NCBI GenBank assembly: GCA_001566745.1
Contig: KQ964440.1
Coordinates: 69,212 to 133,211 of the forward strand
DNA length: 64,000 nucleotides
Reading direction: 5' to 3'
Origin: Conidiobolus coronatus NRRL 28638
Taxonomy: Eukaryota; Entomophthoromycota; Entomophthoromycetes; Entomophthorales; Conidiobolaceae
In this document: piece after piece, positions 11,080 to 20,932 of the stretch
Layout of the letters: each line of letters starts with the position of its first letter
Numbering within the stretch: position 1 is the first letter of the stretch
Notes under the pieces: generated by a model
The model's database searches: none
What the model saw: only the letters and a program-made list of their open reading frames with translations
What the model was told of the DNA's origin: nothing
Translations under genes and position numbers: made by a program

Positions 11080-11940
11080 ATGGATTTAAACCAGCAATTT
11101 GACAGTTTTAAGAAGAAAGTAGCAAACCAAGTGGTCTACGCTAAGCCGCAGATAAATCAGAATAGGTTCCAGTCTAGAGAGGAGCAAGACGCTTTGAGGC
11201 GCGAACTACAGCAATTAGGGCAAGAGGATAAAATAAAGAAACATGAAATAAAGAAACATGAGATTATAGAATCTCCTCATCTGAATAGCAGTGTTTTTGC
11301 AGTCTTAAATTACTTGAAAAAAGTGGACAAGCCGCAAAGTTTGGAGAACATTAAACATGGAGCTCAGGTAGATGTTCAAAGTGATAAACAGCTATTCGAG
11401 CGACTTAGAGCCAACCCGCGTATAAAATTTCTCCCCAATTCCCATATGTTCGAGTTCCTACCAGAGCACGACATTCGTACTGCTGAAAATTTACTAGCTG
11501 CTGTTGAAGATAGGTATAGAAGGAATGTTGAAGCCAAAGATCTCCCTGCCTCTATTTGCTTTGAATTCAAAGAATTACTAGATTCCAACTCCAACGTTAA
11601 GCCATTAATCGAGCAATTAGAGGAGGATGGAAAAATATTTGTAACTAGAAAGGCAAATGACAATAATATAAAGGCTATTTATTTTAACCCCCATAAGATT
11701 CAGTTTCAAGTTGACGAGGAATTCAAAAGCGTTTGGTCATCCCTAAAAATACCTGACGAGACAGACCTCACTCGAGATCTAAAGAGTGCAGGCATGAAGA
11801 CGAGTGAGGTGTCCAAAATTAAAATCGCGCACAAGCAGCCTCCAAAGAAGAAGTCCTCCAGTAATCGTAAGATTAAACTCACCAATCAGCACTTGGAGGG
11901 TATTGATTTAACCCAAGATTATGTGCAAACGAGAATATAA
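11080..11940 (+). CDS. TFA2: Transcription initiation factor IIE subunit beta
   Basis: Intact, intron-free, 286 residues, ATG at 11080 and TAA at 11938-11940. TFIIE-beta pairs with TFIIE-alpha in the RNA polymerase II pre-initiation complex and stabilises the open promoter. The layout matches the family: a basic/helical N-terminus (FDSFKKKV near residue 10), a first winged helix around residues 65-120 (VFAVLNYLKKVDKPQSLENI), a second around 130-205 with IEQLEEDGKIFVTRK and the strand AIYFNP, then QVDEEFKSVWSSLKIPDE, and a Lys-rich tail (QPPKKKSSSNRKIKLTNQH) ending in LEGIDLTQDY. Human TFIIE-beta has 291 residues, so length fits. There is a perfect 15-bp tandem duplication in the linker (IKKHEIKKHE). 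It is one of the few unbroken host genes here. Confidence 0.9.
   Translation: MDLNQQFDSFKKKVANQVVYAKPQINQNRFQSREEQDALRRELQQLGQEDKIKKHEIKKHEIIESPHLNSSVFAVLNYLKKVDKPQSLENIKHGAQVDVQSDKQLFERLRANPRIKFLPNSHMFEFLPEHDIRTAENLLAAVEDRYRRNVEAKDLPASICFEFKELLDSNSNVKPLIEQLEEDGKIFVTRKANDNNIKAIYFNPHKIQFQVDEEFKSVWSSLKIPDETDLTRDLKSAGMKTSEVSKIKIAHKQPPKKKSSSNRKIKLTNQHLEGIDLTQDYVQTRI
11231..11260 (+). repeat. 15-bp perfect tandem duplication inside TFIIE-beta
   Basis: Two identical 15-bp units (AAATAAAGAAACATG) lie head to tail in frame, giving a repeated I-K-K-H-E pentad in the linker before the first winged helix. It keeps the reading frame. Confidence 0.9.
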
Positions 11941-12764
11941 CCAAAGATGGAATATCTGTCGAAATTAAACGTGAGTGAAAAAAAAAACATATTATCACGC
12001 CAGCCATTACAGAACTGACATGGTATTACTTAAATCTTTTAAAAATAAGGTTTAACTACTGTAAAGAACGAGAGCTTGATACACTACAATCTCTACATAA
12101 AATGCAAATTATCACTAGAGTATTTTATAGTGGAGTTTGCACATTTTAAGCTAAAAAATAGGGTTTATTTCCTTGTATGTTCCTTTTTATGTGTATAAAG
12201 AGACAATTAATCTGACCCTCCAAATCCCGCACGATTGAAAGAATAATTTATATCATCACAGCTAACCGGCAATATAAAGCAAAACCGTTGATCCTAATTA
12301 TGATGACTGCTGCATGCCCTTGAAGATATTAGTTTCTTTACCTTCTTTCACTTTTGATTCTTTAACTTTCTTAGGTGTGTGGGAAGTACATACCTCTCCA
12401 ATGTAAACAATCATATCGGAATTATCATGGCTTGGTCCTTGGTAGCGGGCTTTTCCTACTTGATTGTTGAGTGGTTGGCTACCTCAAAAGCGGGAATCCT
12501 CTTATTCCAATCATTCTCGCTTCAAATAAATAAGTCAAAGTCTGTCTCCCAGATAAGCGTGCAAACGCTTTACCCACAAGATTTGGCTAATTATGCTAGC
12601 ACCATACATTTTTTCCAAGTAGATTCGACAAAGGGAAAGTCGACAACAACTGTACTATTAGTAATCGGTGGATTTTGGTGGGCAAATTTAGGAGGTTCTT
12701 AAAAGGTTCTCCGTTTCTATGCTTTTTTGAACTAATATCGTAGATATTGGTATTTTAAGCAAAT
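11941..12764. other. Spacer with one unassigned ORF
   Basis: Mostly AT-rich spacer. A plus-strand frame at 12379-12702 is open for 107 residues from a GTG with a hydrophobic N-terminal half (AWSLVAGFSYLIVEWL) but has no ATG at its start and no recognised family; it may be chance. Nothing else is seen. Confidence 0.3.
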
Positions 12765-13000
12765 AGATGTAACAAAAATTTTAGAAGCTGTTGGATTGGC
12801 TATTTGTATGACACAACCAGGTTTTGTAAGAATTACAAAGTATAAATTACTGGTCACTCCCTTGGTACAAAGTCACCGGAACTTAGGTTAGTGACGTCGA
12901 CATATTGTTTCCCAAAGCCTTATGCCGTCAGCAACAGCATTAAGTATGTCAACAATAAAAAAAAAAATCAGTTTTACGACTTTTGATGTTGACTTTTTAT
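12765..13000 (+). pseudogene. Class-3 lipase relic
   Basis: One frame holds ITGHSLG (about 12846-12866), the G-x-S-x-G nucleophile elbow of alpha/beta-hydrolases, followed 15-20 residues later by TSTYCFPKPYAVSNSIKYV, which fits the strand and Pro-x-x-x-N-x-x-x-x-x-V block of class-3 (diacylglycerol-type) lipases. Just upstream the neighbouring frame reads KILEAVGLAICMTQPGF. An in-frame stop and a frame change at about 12845 break it. About 50-75 residues remain, without the catalytic Asp and His. Confidence 0.5.
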
Positions 13001-13099
13001 GGGAATTGTTTAAAGTGTCTACTTTGTATTCTGATGCCCAGCCGATTAAATTAAAAAAATATTAAAATATTAAATACAATATATATTTTCAAAACAATA

Positions 13100-13453
13100 A
13101 TGAGTAAAGTTAGATTAGGGCATTTCTCTCTTCCTGTGACTAATTTATTAAAAAGTCACAACGCGTATAAACAAATATTTGCTGCTTTAGGTGAACCAGA
13201 ATTTATGGAATATCCAAAATATGTAGGTTATTTAAAAGGAGACTTTGGGCTTTTAGAAGAACCAAAAGTAGTCCCAATTCATGCTGCTATTAAAGTCATG
13301 GATAAACATCTGGTTAAGATAGGCTATGATGCAGCCATGGGTGTAGGATTTACATGTAATGGTAAACCAGGACTAAGATCTGAATGGAACTGTGAAATGA
13401 GTTTCTTTAAAGATTTCGACAATAATAGATTGGAATTTTATTATGAATATTAG
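13100..13453 (+). CDS. Glyoxalase/VOC-superfamily protein
   Basis: Intact 117-residue frame, ATG at 13100, preceded by an AT-rich leader. It begins KVRLGHFSLPVTNLLKSHNA, the typical beta-alpha start of a vicinal-oxygen-chelate (VOC) module, and ends with PGLRSEWNCEMSFF and FDNNRLEFYYEY, which parallels the closing P-G-x-R...Y-x-A-F-x-x-D-P-D-G-N-x-I-E-x-x strand. Bacterial and fungal single-module VOC proteins of 115-130 residues bind a metal and serve in glyoxalase, dioxygenase or antibiotic-binding roles; the substrate cannot be told. His of the first strand and Glu near the end are candidate metal ligands. Confidence 0.65.
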   Translation: MSKVRLGHFSLPVTNLLKSHNAYKQIFAALGEPEFMEYPKYVGYLKGDFGLLEEPKVVPIHAAIKVMDKHLVKIGYDAAMGVGFTCNGKPGLRSEWNCEMSFFKDFDNNRLEFYYEY

Positions 13454-13685
13454 TTAAACCAAAATACTCTAAATTTAAACATTACAACAAACAATCAACT
13501 TTAAAGAAGTTAGGCTCCTTGCAGACAGCTTGGAGCCGTTTGTCGTTTAGACATTATTTTTAACGTAGATTCTCTACCCATACCTAGAACCGCCGGTGTT
13601 GCCCAACACGTTTCCTTTTTAGGAAATTTCCTTTTTTAGTTAAAGGTGTAGCAGCTACCTCCTTTTCCATATTTGGTAAAATGTG
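13454..13685. repeat. Spacer with TTTCCTTTTT inverted motif
   Basis: Spacer between VOC gene and the convergent ORF 13686-14516. At 13611-13640 it contains TTTCCTTTTTAGGAAATTTCC, a member of the dispersed TTTCCTTTTATAGTAA family found again at 14521-14632 and 21855-21947. Confidence 0.45.
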
Positions 13686-14516
13686 CTACGACAAATCTTT
13701 TTCGCGTCTTTTTTCAATTTCTTTCTTTACTAGAAGCGCGATGTAGGCATCGTTCTCAAGTTCTTCAGCTGTAGGATCGCGGTAAACTATATACCCACCA
13801 TTCTTTCTGTTGATTCTTTCGCGCTTCTTCACCAATGTCTTAAGTTCATCTTTGAACTTAGCGTTTGAATCAGGATTCTCAAAATCAATTTTAGTTATAT
13901 TATTTATTTCATCAAAGATATCAAATTCTACCTTATCTGATAGATACTCAAGTGTATTGCCGAAAGCCCTTTTGTAATAGAGGTAGTACTCGACTAGTGC
14001 ATCAATCACCTTGACTGCGTCATCCAAGCTGGCATCAATCACCTTGACTGTATCATCTGCGGGTGAGGCGCCGAGCTTTATTCTTTCAAATCTAGAAGCT
14101 ATATCGTCAATCTCTTTTTCTGCCTTTTTTTCAATATTTTTTGAATTTGTTTCAAATTCTTCAACTTCGTCCAATTCACTGTCCGATTCTTCGTCTTTAT
14201 TTTCATACACAGGGTCAATTTGCATAAATTCCTCCTTCAGCTCAAGCTTGGTGTTAGGTGCATTAAATCGCATATAGACATACTCGCTAGTAAAACTTTT
14301 CACTGCTTCTTTCCCTAGATGTGCTTCAAGACTTCTTAGCTCGCTATTAACCTGATCTATATTTGGAGCAGGCTTGTTTTGACCAGTCTTTACAACATCG
14401 AATTTTTCAGCATGGGGCGCCTTACTCCACAAAGTATTTGCTCTCTTTGGATTCCCCCTCTTCTTTTTAGAGGGGCTTTCATTACCCATATCAGATAGCT
14501 TAAAAGTGTTGTACAT
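13686..14516 (-). CDS. Unassigned 276-residue acidic, helical protein
   Basis: Open from ATG at 14516 (a second ATG ten codons later, MGNESPSKKKRG, is an equally good start) to a stop at 13686. The N-terminus is basic (PSKKKRGNPKRANTLW), a possible nuclear localisation signal; the middle is acidic (DEESDSELDEVEEFE, about residues 108-122); the C-terminal third is predicted helical and charged. A 33-bp tandem duplication gives two copies of the eleven-residue unit D-D-x-V-K-V-I-D-A-x-(L/V). I recognise no family. AT-rich flanks carry the TTTCCTTTTATAGTAA-type motif on both sides, as does the viral-type ORF 20933-21688, so it may belong to the foreign fraction. Confidence 0.6.
   Translation of the reverse strand: MYNTFKLSDMGNESPSKKKRGNPKRANTLWSKAPHAEKFDVVKTGQNKPAPNIDQVNSELRSLEAHLGKEAVKSFTSEYVYMRFNAPNTKLELKEEFMQIDPVYENKDEESDSELDEVEEFETNSKNIEKKAEKEIDDIASRFERIKLGASPADDTVKVIDASLDDAVKVIDALVEYYLYYKRAFGNTLEYLSDKVEFDIFDEINNITKIDFENPDSNAKFKDELKTLVKKRERINRKNGGYIVYRDPTAEELENDAYIALLVKKEIEKRREKDLS
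13999..14064 (-). repeat. 33-bp tandem duplication inside ORF 13686-14516
   Basis: Two adjacent 33-bp units, both starting GCATCAATCACCTTGACTG on the plus strand, differ at a few positions. They keep the frame and encode eleven residues each. This suggests a fairly recent slippage event in a frame that is still selected or young. Confidence 0.8.
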
Positions 14517-15908
14517 GTCTGCTACTACTATTTCCTTTTTTGGGTATTACAGCTACGATTTATTTTTAGTTATAATTTATTTTTTATTTTGCTACACTAA
14601 TTTCCTTATATAGTAATTTCCTTTTATGGTAATGTGTTTTACATGGATGACCAAATTTGTATCAGCTAATCAGCAGACGCTTGGAAGATGGGGAGAACGA
14701 TAAAGATGTGGAGCAATTTGACATTGTTGTTGTCGGTCTATCTAGCACTTCCAGTCGAAATAAAGATTTGAAAGTGGAATTAGGGTGTGAGCAGGCAATG
14801 GCGGGGACTTCTAAGTAAAAGAATCTGTTTTACGAAAACTTTCCAAAAGAATTGCTTATAATTAAATTCCCCTTTCTTTACCCGGGTCGTGGAAGTGTTT
14901 GAGGGAGAATACTCGCATTCCTAAAGGTGTTAGAAAGGACAATCCCTTGAAGAGAAATATTATCACTGATTTGACTATATACTAGGGGTTAACGATAGCT
15001 CATCAATTTCACGACAATCACTAGAATTTCACGACACTGGGAATGGGAAAGGATTCTTACTCAGAATAATTTGTCTGGGTCACTTTAAAGGATATAATGA
15101 AAAATAAGCTTAATTCTTATACTTAAGGCATAGCCTAGGCATAGCCGGGCAATATTACTGAGAAGAATTTAGAGTTTTACTTTGATCCCCTGGGTAATGA
15201 CCAGGGCTGCGCACTTCTGTAGAGTCTAAATATTTATATCTTTAACGATTGCGCAGCCTTGCTGCTCTATCCCCTCTCTATCAACAACGATTGAATTTGA
15301 TGAAACTTTCCCAAAGTTTCTGTAAAGCATTCTTATTAGATAAAATAGTTAAATATAATTCCCTTAGTATCCTTAGGTGTGTGACCTAGACTCTAAAGAT
15401 AATAACTTAGATATTTTTTCATTGAAATCCTCGGGAGGATGCTTGCGCCCACCAACAATTATCAGGTAAATATGCTTAGCTACTGCATCAGGGTAAAGGC
15501 CTCTCACATCCCCTATAGAGAGATAAAGAAAAACAAGACCAATCATTATAATAAAGTGCAGGCTTAAGACTCGAAGGGACCATGAAGCAACCGCAGCTGC
15601 GCGATATAGTTAAGTCCTAGATATTTAGAGTATTTAAAAACTGCGCAATACCCGATACATAGTTACCCGCATCCCTCCCGCATGCATAGAGAGTTGTAAG
15701 AATATCCTTAAAGGCTGTCGCCAAGCAATAACCAGGCGATATTTCCTCTAAAGTATTTGTCGCTTAACTATATCCTTGAAGGTGATATAGGGGCATTATT
15801 AATAATAAGTGGAATACTTTTTATTAGGTATTCATAGGGGAATGGGTAGGCAACAACCTTTAAAGAGATTTAGCTGGGAACACTTTAAATGATATACCTA
15901 GAGATTTA
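14517..15908. repeat. Non-coding stretch with several dispersed repeats
   Basis: No supported gene in 1.4 kb. It holds TTTCCTTATATAGTAATTTCC (14601-14621) and CCTTTTATGGTAATGTGTTTT (14620-14640), the GGCATAGCCTAGGCATAGCC motif (15127-15146), and two copies of a CTGGG(T/A)(C/A)ACTTTAAA-like motif (15075-15090 and 15874-15890) whose third copy is at 30037-30050. Short open frames are interrupted by many stops. Confidence 0.5.
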
Positions 15909-16298
15909 TTAACCTTGAAGTAGATTATTAATAGTGTGTTCCATTTCCTTTTCACGAATTATCGCAATATCCTCGATATCATCTCTAGTCATTACATCAT
16001 ATGGATTACCAGTTAACTGTAAAACTTTCACCCAAGCACTCTCGGTGCCTTCGCCTAATCTCTTCAACGCTATAGCAGCAGATGCAAGTAATGGATATTT
16101 GTTCAACTTCAGCTCGTTGCTTCTATGCTTTATTGCCATAGTAACTCGATGTGTATTATTTGTTGCAAAGATGTTGACTTCTCTTGGGTAGCCATCTATC
16201 GAATAAATAGTCGCGTTTTCATCAGGGTAGTTTGTTGCTGTGCTGTTTTGGAACACATAATGTAGATTCTCATTAAAAATACTTATTATTTCGCCCAT
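15909..16298 (-). CDS. Unassigned 129-residue ORF
   Basis: Open from ATG 16298 to stop 15909, with an AT-rich 5' flank. It starts MGEIISIFNENLHYVF and has a helical C-terminal half (LASAAIALKRLGEGTESAW, DDIEDIAIIREKEMEH). No signal peptide, no cysteine clusters, no family that I recognise. Codon use (A/T-ending) is like the other AT-rich orphan ORFs here. A coding gene is likely because the frame is ordered and lacks low-complexity runs. Confidence 0.5.
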   Translation of the reverse strand: MGEIISIFNENLHYVFQNSTATNYPDENATIYSIDGYPREVNIFATNNTHRVTMAIKHRSNELKLNKYPLLASAAIALKRLGEGTESAWVKVLQLTGNPYDVMTRDDIEDIAIIREKEMEHTINNLLQG

Positions 16299-17304
16299 TT
16301 AAATCTTTTTATTAATTTAATATCTTTTTTAATTTAAAACATTTCTGTGTTGCGAAGTAGGCTTAGCATACATGAAAATATGACGTTGGTAATAGCCTAT
16401 GACCCAATATTAATTAGCGGTATTCCTAGTAGATATATGCTTTGGATAAAATACCGAATTATCCGTATTTATATTCAACGTCAATTAGAAATTGGGGTTT
16501 CAATAAACCAGTGATGGCTGCTCCCATTCGTCAGCCTTCTAATCTCGCGGTAGGCGTAGTTGATTTGCCGTGCTTATTTAAATTCAGCATCACTGAGGAG
16601 TTACGATTGCAATGTAATGAGTTTGTTAATTGCCCTTCATTACATATGTTTTGCGATCGGTGAAATGTGTCAGCTGTCTTCATCTGAGTCGGTTGAAGGA
16701 ACATATTTATTCTGATGAAGCTAAATAAAAAGAACACCGTTGGACTCAGTAGAGATCTTGATAGTTTATTCCCCTCAAGTAACAATAGCCATTAGTTTGA
16801 AAACATTCCAAAATATTCTTATCTACACGTTGAATATAGTGCTAATAGTAGATTTAACATCTAAACTATTACAAATGATAACACTGGTCAGACAAATTAG
16901 CTTGAAAACTTGTCGCATAATAGATTACGATTATTATTCTAATATGTCATTCGCCCCAAATGCAGAAGAGTCGGAAGAACACGACCCGTCAACAATTTCT
17001 TACAGCCAATGGGATAGACAACGCAATTTCCCAGGAAACTAAGTACTTAAGTGCTACAAGTACTATTAAATCTTATAAAGAGTACACCAAGAATAATTTC
17101 AATAGCAGCTACACCTTTACTGGTAAGCATAAGAGTTAACATCATGACAATTTGTTGAGCTCCAATACTGTTTTACTTACAACAATTCTCACCTCTTTAG
17201 TAACAAGTATTCGTGCACATTACCCACTAATATTATTTATGTATGGCATGAAGATGAGATAGTGTTAAGGTTAAAAGTATATAATAGTTAAGAATTTTTT
17301 AGCT
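16299..17304. other. Spacer with short unassigned open frames
   Basis: A plus-strand frame from TTG 16442 to 16663 (MDKIPNYPYLYSTSI..., with PVMAAPIRQPSNLAVGVVDL) reads as coding but is short and unrecognised. A frame at 16946-17040 (MSFAPNAEESEEHDPS) also looks gene-like but ends after 32 residues. Neither can be named; both could be relics. Confidence 0.3.
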
Positions 17305-17700
17305 TTATATCATTTTTAAGATGCTAGAGTGTAGGACTCTAATGACTCGAAGCCGATATTTTCTTCCATCGTTTCCGATAGAAAATGAGTGTCCTAGTGC
17401 ATTCTCGACTTCTGTCTGACTTTCGTCAAAATAACTGTATTTTAATTCTTTTAAATCTAGCGTGTTGTTAATAATTTTCTTAAATTTACGTTGCATGAGA
17501 AGACGATCTCCTTTTCCGAGTTTCTGGGGCAATCCCGTTTTCAATAGAACATCAGAATCATACTCTAACGGCTGTTTAGATTTAAATTCTTTTGAGTCAT
17601 AATCAATACTTGATAAAGTAACACTTTTAGTAATATCTTCAATTTCCTCTTTGTTAAAAGCTCTAGCAATTGCAATGCGCGATAAAGAAGTTGAGATCAT
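17305..17700 (-). CDS. Unassigned 131-residue ORF
   Basis: Open from ATG at 17700 to a stop at 17305. The sequence starts MISTSLSRIAIARAFNKEE and has a basic stretch LGKGDRLLMQRKFKKIINN around residues 60-80, then VENALGHSFSIGNDGRKYRL near the C-terminus. No family recognised and no transmembrane segment. Single minus-strand gene with about 350 bp of AT-rich spacer before the next ORF; 17701-18057 holds nothing I can support. Confidence 0.45.
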   Translation of the reverse strand: MISTSLSRIAIARAFNKEEIEDITKSVTLSSIDYDSKEFKSKQPLEYDSDVLLKTGLPQKLGKGDRLLMQRKFKKIINNTLDLKELKYSYFDESQTEVENALGHSFSIGNDGRKYRLRVIRVLHSSILKMI

Positions 17701-18057
17701 GTTTTTTTTAGCATCGACGATAAAGAGTTCACACCACAGCCATCAACTTTCAAAAAATTGCTGCAATTTTGAGCTCTTTTACACTAGCAAAGACCCAGCC
17801 AGGGTGCTTTCATGCCCACACGCTCTTGGAACTTGCGAAATTCTTGCTAACTTCTCCAGTGGAATTAAAAATTTTACTAATTGTCTTCAACCATTGATTC
17901 TCCTACTATTTAATGACTTATATAAAGATAATTTACGCTACTCTGAAATAATAAACATTAATTATGTACTATTCTAACTTATTACTACAGATCATAATAT
18001 TTTAAAACTATAAGTTTAAAAAAGGAGCTTTGTTGCATTTATGCAACACTCTTGATT

Positions 18058-18626
18058 TTACAAGGTAGCAACAAAGTTGCTAAAATCATTTGGCAAAGCG
18101 AATTCTTGCTTTAATCTAGTGAGTCTTCCTTCGAAAATACTTTGAGTATTATTAGCAATATCGGCTTTAATATTTCCTTGAATAGGCTTATTTTGATCCC
18201 GTTCTGCAACGATATCTGCAATCTTTTGAGCAACAGCCNNNNNNNNNNNNNNNNNNNNNNNNNNNNNNNNNNNNNNNNNNNNNNNNNNNNNNNNNNNNNN
18301 NNNNNNNNNNNNNNNNNNNNNNNNNNNNNNNNNNNNNNNNNNNNNNNNNNNNNNNNNNNNNNNNNNNNNNNNNNNNNNNNNNNNNNNNNNNNNNNNNNNN
18401 NNNNNNNNNNNNNNNNNNNNNNNNNNNNNNNNNNNNNNNNNNNNNNNNNNNNNNNNNNNNNNNNNNNNNNNNNNNNNNNNNNNNNNNNNNNNNNNNNNNN
18501 NNNNNNTTTGTCTTCAGTTCTAGTTTCGATTGCAGTATAAACATTATAAAGGAAGTCGTCTTCAATTCTGGTTAGAGGGCCAATGAAAGTAGATTTGGCA
18601 TGTCCAATAGGAGCTTCAAGATACAT
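18058..18626 (-). CDS. Unassigned ORF interrupted by an assembly gap
   Basis: The N-terminal 40 codons (ATG at 18626, MYLEAPIGHAKSTFIG, then RIEDDFLYNVYTAIETR) run into the N run. Beyond it a frame is open from 18237 to TAA at 18058-18060 with AVAQKIADIVAERDQNKP and SIFEGRLTRLKQEFALPND, ending FVATL. Both sides look coding, so one gene probably spans the gap. With 268 N the two sides are not in the same frame (off by one base), so the gap length is an estimate or the gene is split. No family recognised. Confidence 0.45.
18239..18506. other. Assembly gap of 268 N
   Basis: A run of N from 18239 to 18506. Apparent open frames through it have no meaning. Confidence 1.
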
Positions 18627-19550
18627 AATTTGATTTTGAAATAAAACAGTTAAAGTACTATTTTTTATTGAGGGTAAAAATTGTAATATAATAAGTGATA
18701 CACATTCAACTTAAACATTCTAATATTTAACCAATTTTCTAAGTTTGAATAAGATTCAATTCTTCAATTGAGTTAGGTCAAGTAGTATTCAGTAAAGAGT
18801 TGAAGCGGTAGAAATCCAAGAAAAATAGGCGGTGTTCATGGAGTATAATCTCGGGCGTGTCGGAGAACGCATTAATATTAGTAGCTTATTTTAATAAAAA
18901 TGAAATAAACTTATTTGAGAAAGACATTGTAAAACAATCATGTTGTTGTTTTTTTTACGCGTTACATGCAATGCAGAGTGTGCTGTGTTGGGAGCAAGTT
19001 AGATTGACAGGCAATTGTCGTCATAAACAAGACTGCAATCCAAATTGGAGTATATCTGGTCCATGGGATGAAAGGTCTAATTGGGATTGCTACCTTGGGT
19101 TAAGAATTTTACAGCTTGGTTGCAAGCCAGTTTCGCGCGTTATGCAACGAGTTAATGCATATGAAATATTCACAACTGGTGTAAGAACCACATAAAAAGA
19201 AAAAAAGAACATTATAACAGCAAGTCAGTTTTACAATAAACTTATAAATTTCAATTTTTTTAAAGCGAAAGAAGGAGTAGAAATAAATTTGGGGGGTATA
19301 TGCGTATTATCGAGTCTACAGCTGAGGATCTTAAGGAACAAGAATATGTCGAATCTTTAATAGTAATCTGTGTAACAAATTAATGCGTAACTTCTATTAC
19401 TAAATATGGTGATGTGTGTAACTTAAGCTGCGCAATCGACTGAGTCTAACTAGTTTTGCCTCAAAATCTTTGTTTTAAAATCTTAAAGTTTGGAAATGTC
19501 CGAGTGCAACGAGTAGATCAACCTTTGCACAACAACTGCAGCTAACCGAG
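18627..19550. other. Spacer with one doubtful Cys-rich frame
   Basis: A plus-strand frame at 18857-19195 is open for 112 residues from GTG with no ATG nearby. It has several cysteines (TGNCRHKQDCNPNW, ERSNWDCYLGLRI) and could be the 3' part of a spliced or truncated gene. I do not recognise it. The rest is AT-rich spacer. Confidence 0.3.
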
Positions 19551-20777
19551 CTAGTTGAGGAGAAAGGAGTTTTCTTGCACACCTAGACCTGGTTGCAATG
19601 ATGGTAAAGTATCGCATGTTTGTGTGTTTTCATTGATAAGGTTATACAAACGAGGAACATATCCTGTCTTTTCATCAACTCCTGTGCGATCTTTATTATA
19701 ATATTCATCAACTTTATCAGCTGTATGGATAAAACAATCGCGCTCGAATGGCTTATCAGGGGAGTAACATCGGGAGTAAGTATGGTCGTTCATAAAATGC
19801 TTTCTCTCCTGATGTGCTAACTTTTTCACAATATACTCATTACCACCGGCAATAGCTTCCTGGTAAGTGGCTTCATCAGCAGGAATATTTAATGAATCAT
19901 AGAGCTCGTTATAATGAGCAATGGCACACACCCTCCCAGCCAGAATCGCTAATTTTGGTACCTTAGCTACCAACTCTCGCAGCGTTGATTCTTGGGGTAC
20001 CTTAGGGTACCATATGCAATAAGGTATAGTATGATCACACTCAGGTATTATATCGTTCATTATAAGCATATTCAATATCGTTCTTCTAATAGCATCATCA
20101 CAAACCATATCTTGTCTATTATAACAATACTTAGCGAACGACAAACTTTTCATAATTCCGTGCTGTATATAACTACGGTAATAAGATATGTCATACTTCA
20201 ACCATTTGTCACATGCTGGCTCAATTCCATGATAACATACATATGATATAAGAACTTTCATACCATCCCATACGAAAGATGGGTGTTTATCGCTTAAATA
20301 AAGTTTTGTAGCACTAATTCCATAATCCATATCCTCACGTTCAAAATAGTTTCCCCAAACAGGTTTTACAGCTTTTTTAGTATTAACGTAGGTTGCACCA
20401 ATGTTATACCATTCTGAAATTTCTTGTGGGTTAAAAGCTACTTCTTCACGATCATCCATTGCAACATATTTTGAATTAGCTGTAAAAAGTTCGTTGAATA
20501 GAGTTTTGTTATACACATATGCCTCTGTTATTATATTAACTTCAGGAAGTAACGAAAGCAACATATATGCGAGCATATAACCATTACGGACACACGCTCG
20601 ACCAAGCATGTATTTGTCATTCTCTGCAACTTCATTATTATTGATTTGCTCACATATTTCTTCTTCGCATCGCATTGTAGCTCGAATCTTCTGCCAATAA
20701 CCTTTGCGTTTGCTAAACAAAATTTTATGAGCTTTCATTGGAGAAATGGTTTCATTAATTTTAGTAAAAGTATACAA
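19551..20777 (-). CDS. Large unassigned protein, possibly helical-repeat type, giant-virus-like
   Basis: Intact 408-residue frame, ATG at 20777, stop at 19551. The sequence is rich in Tyr, Asn, Ile and Asp, has repeated 'x-Y-L-I-S-Y-V-C-Y-H-G'-like helical stretches (MKVLISYVCYHGIEPACD near residue 175, VAKVPKLAILAGRVCAIAH near 290) and a segment YQEAIAGGNEYIVKKLAHQ that resembles an ankyrin-type helix pair. No canonical ankyrin G-x-T-P-L-H motif is visible. It lies 155 bp downstream, on the same strand, of the paralogue-family ORF 20933-21688, and both share the composition of giant-virus multigene families. Function unknown. Confidence 0.6.
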   Translation of the reverse strand: MYTFTKINETISPMKAHKILFSKRKGYWQKIRATMRCEEEICEQINNNEVAENDKYMLGRACVRNGYMLAYMLLSLLPEVNIITEAYVYNKTLFNELFTANSKYVAMDDREEVAFNPQEISEWYNIGATYVNTKKAVKPVWGNYFEREDMDYGISATKLYLSDKHPSFVWDGMKVLISYVCYHGIEPACDKWLKYDISYYRSYIQHGIMKSLSFAKYCYNRQDMVCDDAIRRTILNMLIMNDIIPECDHTIPYCIWYPKVPQESTLRELVAKVPKLAILAGRVCAIAHYNELYDSLNIPADEATYQEAIAGGNEYIVKKLAHQERKHFMNDHTYSRCYSPDKPFERDCFIHTADKVDEYYNKDRTGVDEKTGYVPRLYNLINENTQTCDTLPSLQPGLGVQENSFLLN

Positions 20778-20932
20778 TCAAATATTATCATGTTATTATT
20801 CAAGTTGCTTTTTTATTGCATAGTGTTTTTCCTCTTTTCTAGAAATTCCGTTGAAAATGAAAGCCTAGCTTTCATCGCCGCCTCGACTGCAAGGAGATCG
20901 GTGCCCTTAAGACTAAAATCTTGAACCCAAAT

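Noticed and set aside
18142-18565. Long open frames across the N run
   Set aside because: They only exist because N codons are not stops.
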